Source: Clostridia bacterium (GTDB lineage: Bacteria; Bacillota; Clostridia; Oscillospirales; Acutalibacteraceae). From it: DNA of 6,739 bases. Positions 6,074 through 6,739 of the stretch are shown here, one piece after another. Location of the stretch: contig JAFZOE010000185.1 in the NCBI GenBank assembly GCA_017552845.1, forward strand, positions 1 through 6,739, in the 5' to 3' direction. The stretch's first letter is position 1. Every line of letters starts with the position of its first letter. The translations under genes and the position numbers were made by a program. The notes beneath the pieces are model-generated. The model was not told the origin of the DNA and did not search any database. It saw only the letters and a program-made list of their open reading frames with translations.

Positions 6074-6691
6074 TTATCCTTTCAGATTTTTAATAACCTT
6101 AACCGCTACACCCTGTATCTTTATTTCATTCTGATAAATATCATCATACTTATCATTTTCGGGATGAAGATACGGGCGCTTTTTCTTTTTGTCATACATA
6201 AATCTTTTGAGAGTGTTTTCATTATTCTCATCAATGGCGACTACAATCTTTCCGTAATCGGCGGAGGATTGTCTTCTGACTATTACCAGATCATTCTCTT
6301 CTATTCCGGCATCAATCATTGAATCACCGTATGCCTGCAGAACAAAGTATTCACCCGAACCAAGCAATGCAATCGGGAAATCTATTGTTCCTATTCTTGT
6401 CTCTTCTTCGGTTACAGGGTTACCGCATGCAATCTTACCTACAATGTTTAACTTCTCTGTAGTTTTCTGCGCAACCGATTTTATATAGTCTGTGATAATT
6501 GTTTCTCTTTTGCCGTCATAATCTATGACACCTTCGGCTTTTAGATTATTCAGATAAAGGCCGACTGTTGCTCTCGGAATACCGACGGCAGCTTCTATAT
6601 CTCTGAGAGAAGGAGAGCGGTAATACTTATCATAGTATTTATTAACATAATCGATTATTATCTTACTCTTTTCCGCTGTTTTGAAAACCAT
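6074..6691 (-). CDS. LexA-like self-cleaving transcriptional repressor (S24 peptidase family)
   Basis: The protein has 205 aa from ATG 6691-6689 to TAA 6076-6074, close to the usual LexA length of about 200. Residues about 5-60 form a winged helix-turn-helix of LexA type (RSPSLRDIEAAVGIPRATVGLYLNNLKAEGVI). The S24 domain follows: cleavage site Cys89-Gly90 in KIACGNP, catalytic Ser124 in YGDSMIDAGI and Lys162 in NTLKRF. The spacings (34 residues from Gly to Ser, 38 from Ser to Lys) match E. coli LexA closely. Cys-Gly is the bond cut in UmuD and some phage repressors; LexA usually has Ala-Gly. The recognition-helix region (IPRATVGLYL) differs from common LexA sequences. AAAGGA stands 9 bases before the ATG. 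Its place upstream of orf114 and the recombinase on the same strand suggests it controls them. It could also be the host's own LexA, which is less likely in this context. Confidence 0.9.
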   Translation of the reverse strand: MVFKTAEKSKIIIDYVNKYYDKYYRSPSLRDIEAAVGIPRATVGLYLNNLKAEGVIDYDGKRETIITDYIKSVAQKTTEKLNIVGKIACGNPVTEEETRIGTIDFPIALLGSGEYFVLQAYGDSMIDAGIEENDLVIVRRQSSADYGKIVVAIDENNENTLKRFMYDKKKKRPYLHPENDKYDDIYQNEIKIQGVAVKVIKNLKG

Positions 6692-6700
6692 AATACATCA

Positions 6701-6706
6701 TCCTTT
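6701..6706 (-). promoter_or_regulatory. Ribosome binding site of the LexA-like gene
   Basis: AAAGGA on the minus strand lies 9 bases before ATG 6691-6689. The remaining 33 bases to the window edge are A/T-rich and contain a CCGG core (6728-6731) but no convincing promoter, so the gene's own promoter may lie wholly or partly outside. Confidence 0.6.
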
Positions 6707-6739
6707 ACAGAAAAAATACAAAAATAACCGGCAATAGAC

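Larger units (their letters stand above)
3658..6739. mobile_element. Serine-recombinase mobile element, one end visible; boundaries approximate
   Basis: From just after the MATE hairpin the sequence becomes A+T-richer and all genes run on the minus strand: LexA-like repressor, small acidic protein, large serine recombinase. A recombinase gene ending about 77 bases from the presumed host junction fits an integrated element with its attachment site beside the recombinase gene. The left boundary is inferred from the broken MATE terminator and could lie anywhere in 3628-3734. The right end is not in the window. No conjugation, phage structural or resistance gene is visible, so the element type (integrative mobilizable element, ICE, prophage or remnant) cannot be decided. 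Confidence 0.6.

Noticed and set aside
2242..6691. A MATE transporter near a LexA-like gene recalls the lexA-dinF pair of E. coli.
   Set aside because: The genes are on opposite strands, separated by a recombinase and a likely element boundary, and the MATE promoter shows no SOS-box-like site. The proximity is best seen as chance from the insertion.
1..6739. CRISPR arrays, tRNA or rRNA genes, insertion-sequence inverted repeats, toxin-antitoxin pairs.
   Set aside because: Reading through both strands I saw no regularly spaced repeats, no cloverleaf and no DDE transposase; orf114 plus the LexA-like gene do not have toxin features.

Overview
The window looks like chromosomal DNA of an anaerobic Firmicute, probably a gut-type Clostridia, that carries one end of an integrated mobile element. 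This assignment rests on gene families and style: a clostridial-type MATE transporter, a clostridial large serine recombinase of the TnpX/TndX kind, purine-rich Shine-Dalgarno sites and two TTG starts. No marker gene fixes the species.

Left part (1 to about 3657, plus strand) is host-like and visibly richer in G+C. It holds the 3' 705 codons of a glycoside hydrolase family 31 enzyme, closed by a textbook intrinsic terminator. A 77-base gap follows, with an extended -10 promoter wrapped in two palindromes. Next comes a complete MATE-family efflux transporter starting at TTG 2242. Its 3' hairpin (3637-3657) lacks the usual plus-strand T tract. The two genes are co-oriented but appear to be separate transcription units.

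Right part (about 3658 to 6739, minus strand) is visibly A+T-richer and reads towards the transporter. In transcription order it holds a LexA/S24-type self-cleaving repressor (6691-6074), a 172-base gap centred on a perfect 14-bp palindrome, a small acidic protein of 114 aa with a TTG start (5901-5557), and a 609-aa large serine recombinase (5564-3735). The small gene and the recombinase overlap by 8 bases and look translationally coupled. The recombinase ends about 77 bases from the presumed junction with host DNA, as expected when a recombinase gene lies beside its attachment site. The other end of the element is outside the window.

Working model (inference): the LexA-like protein represses the orf114-recombinase pair from the palindrome, which has the length and CGA...TCG ends of the Gram-positive SOS box but a different core. 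DNA damage would trigger Cys-Gly self-cleavage and allow excision. Orf114 could be a recombination directionality factor or another recombinase partner. The GH31 enzyme and the transporter show no functional link to the element; they are its insertion context.
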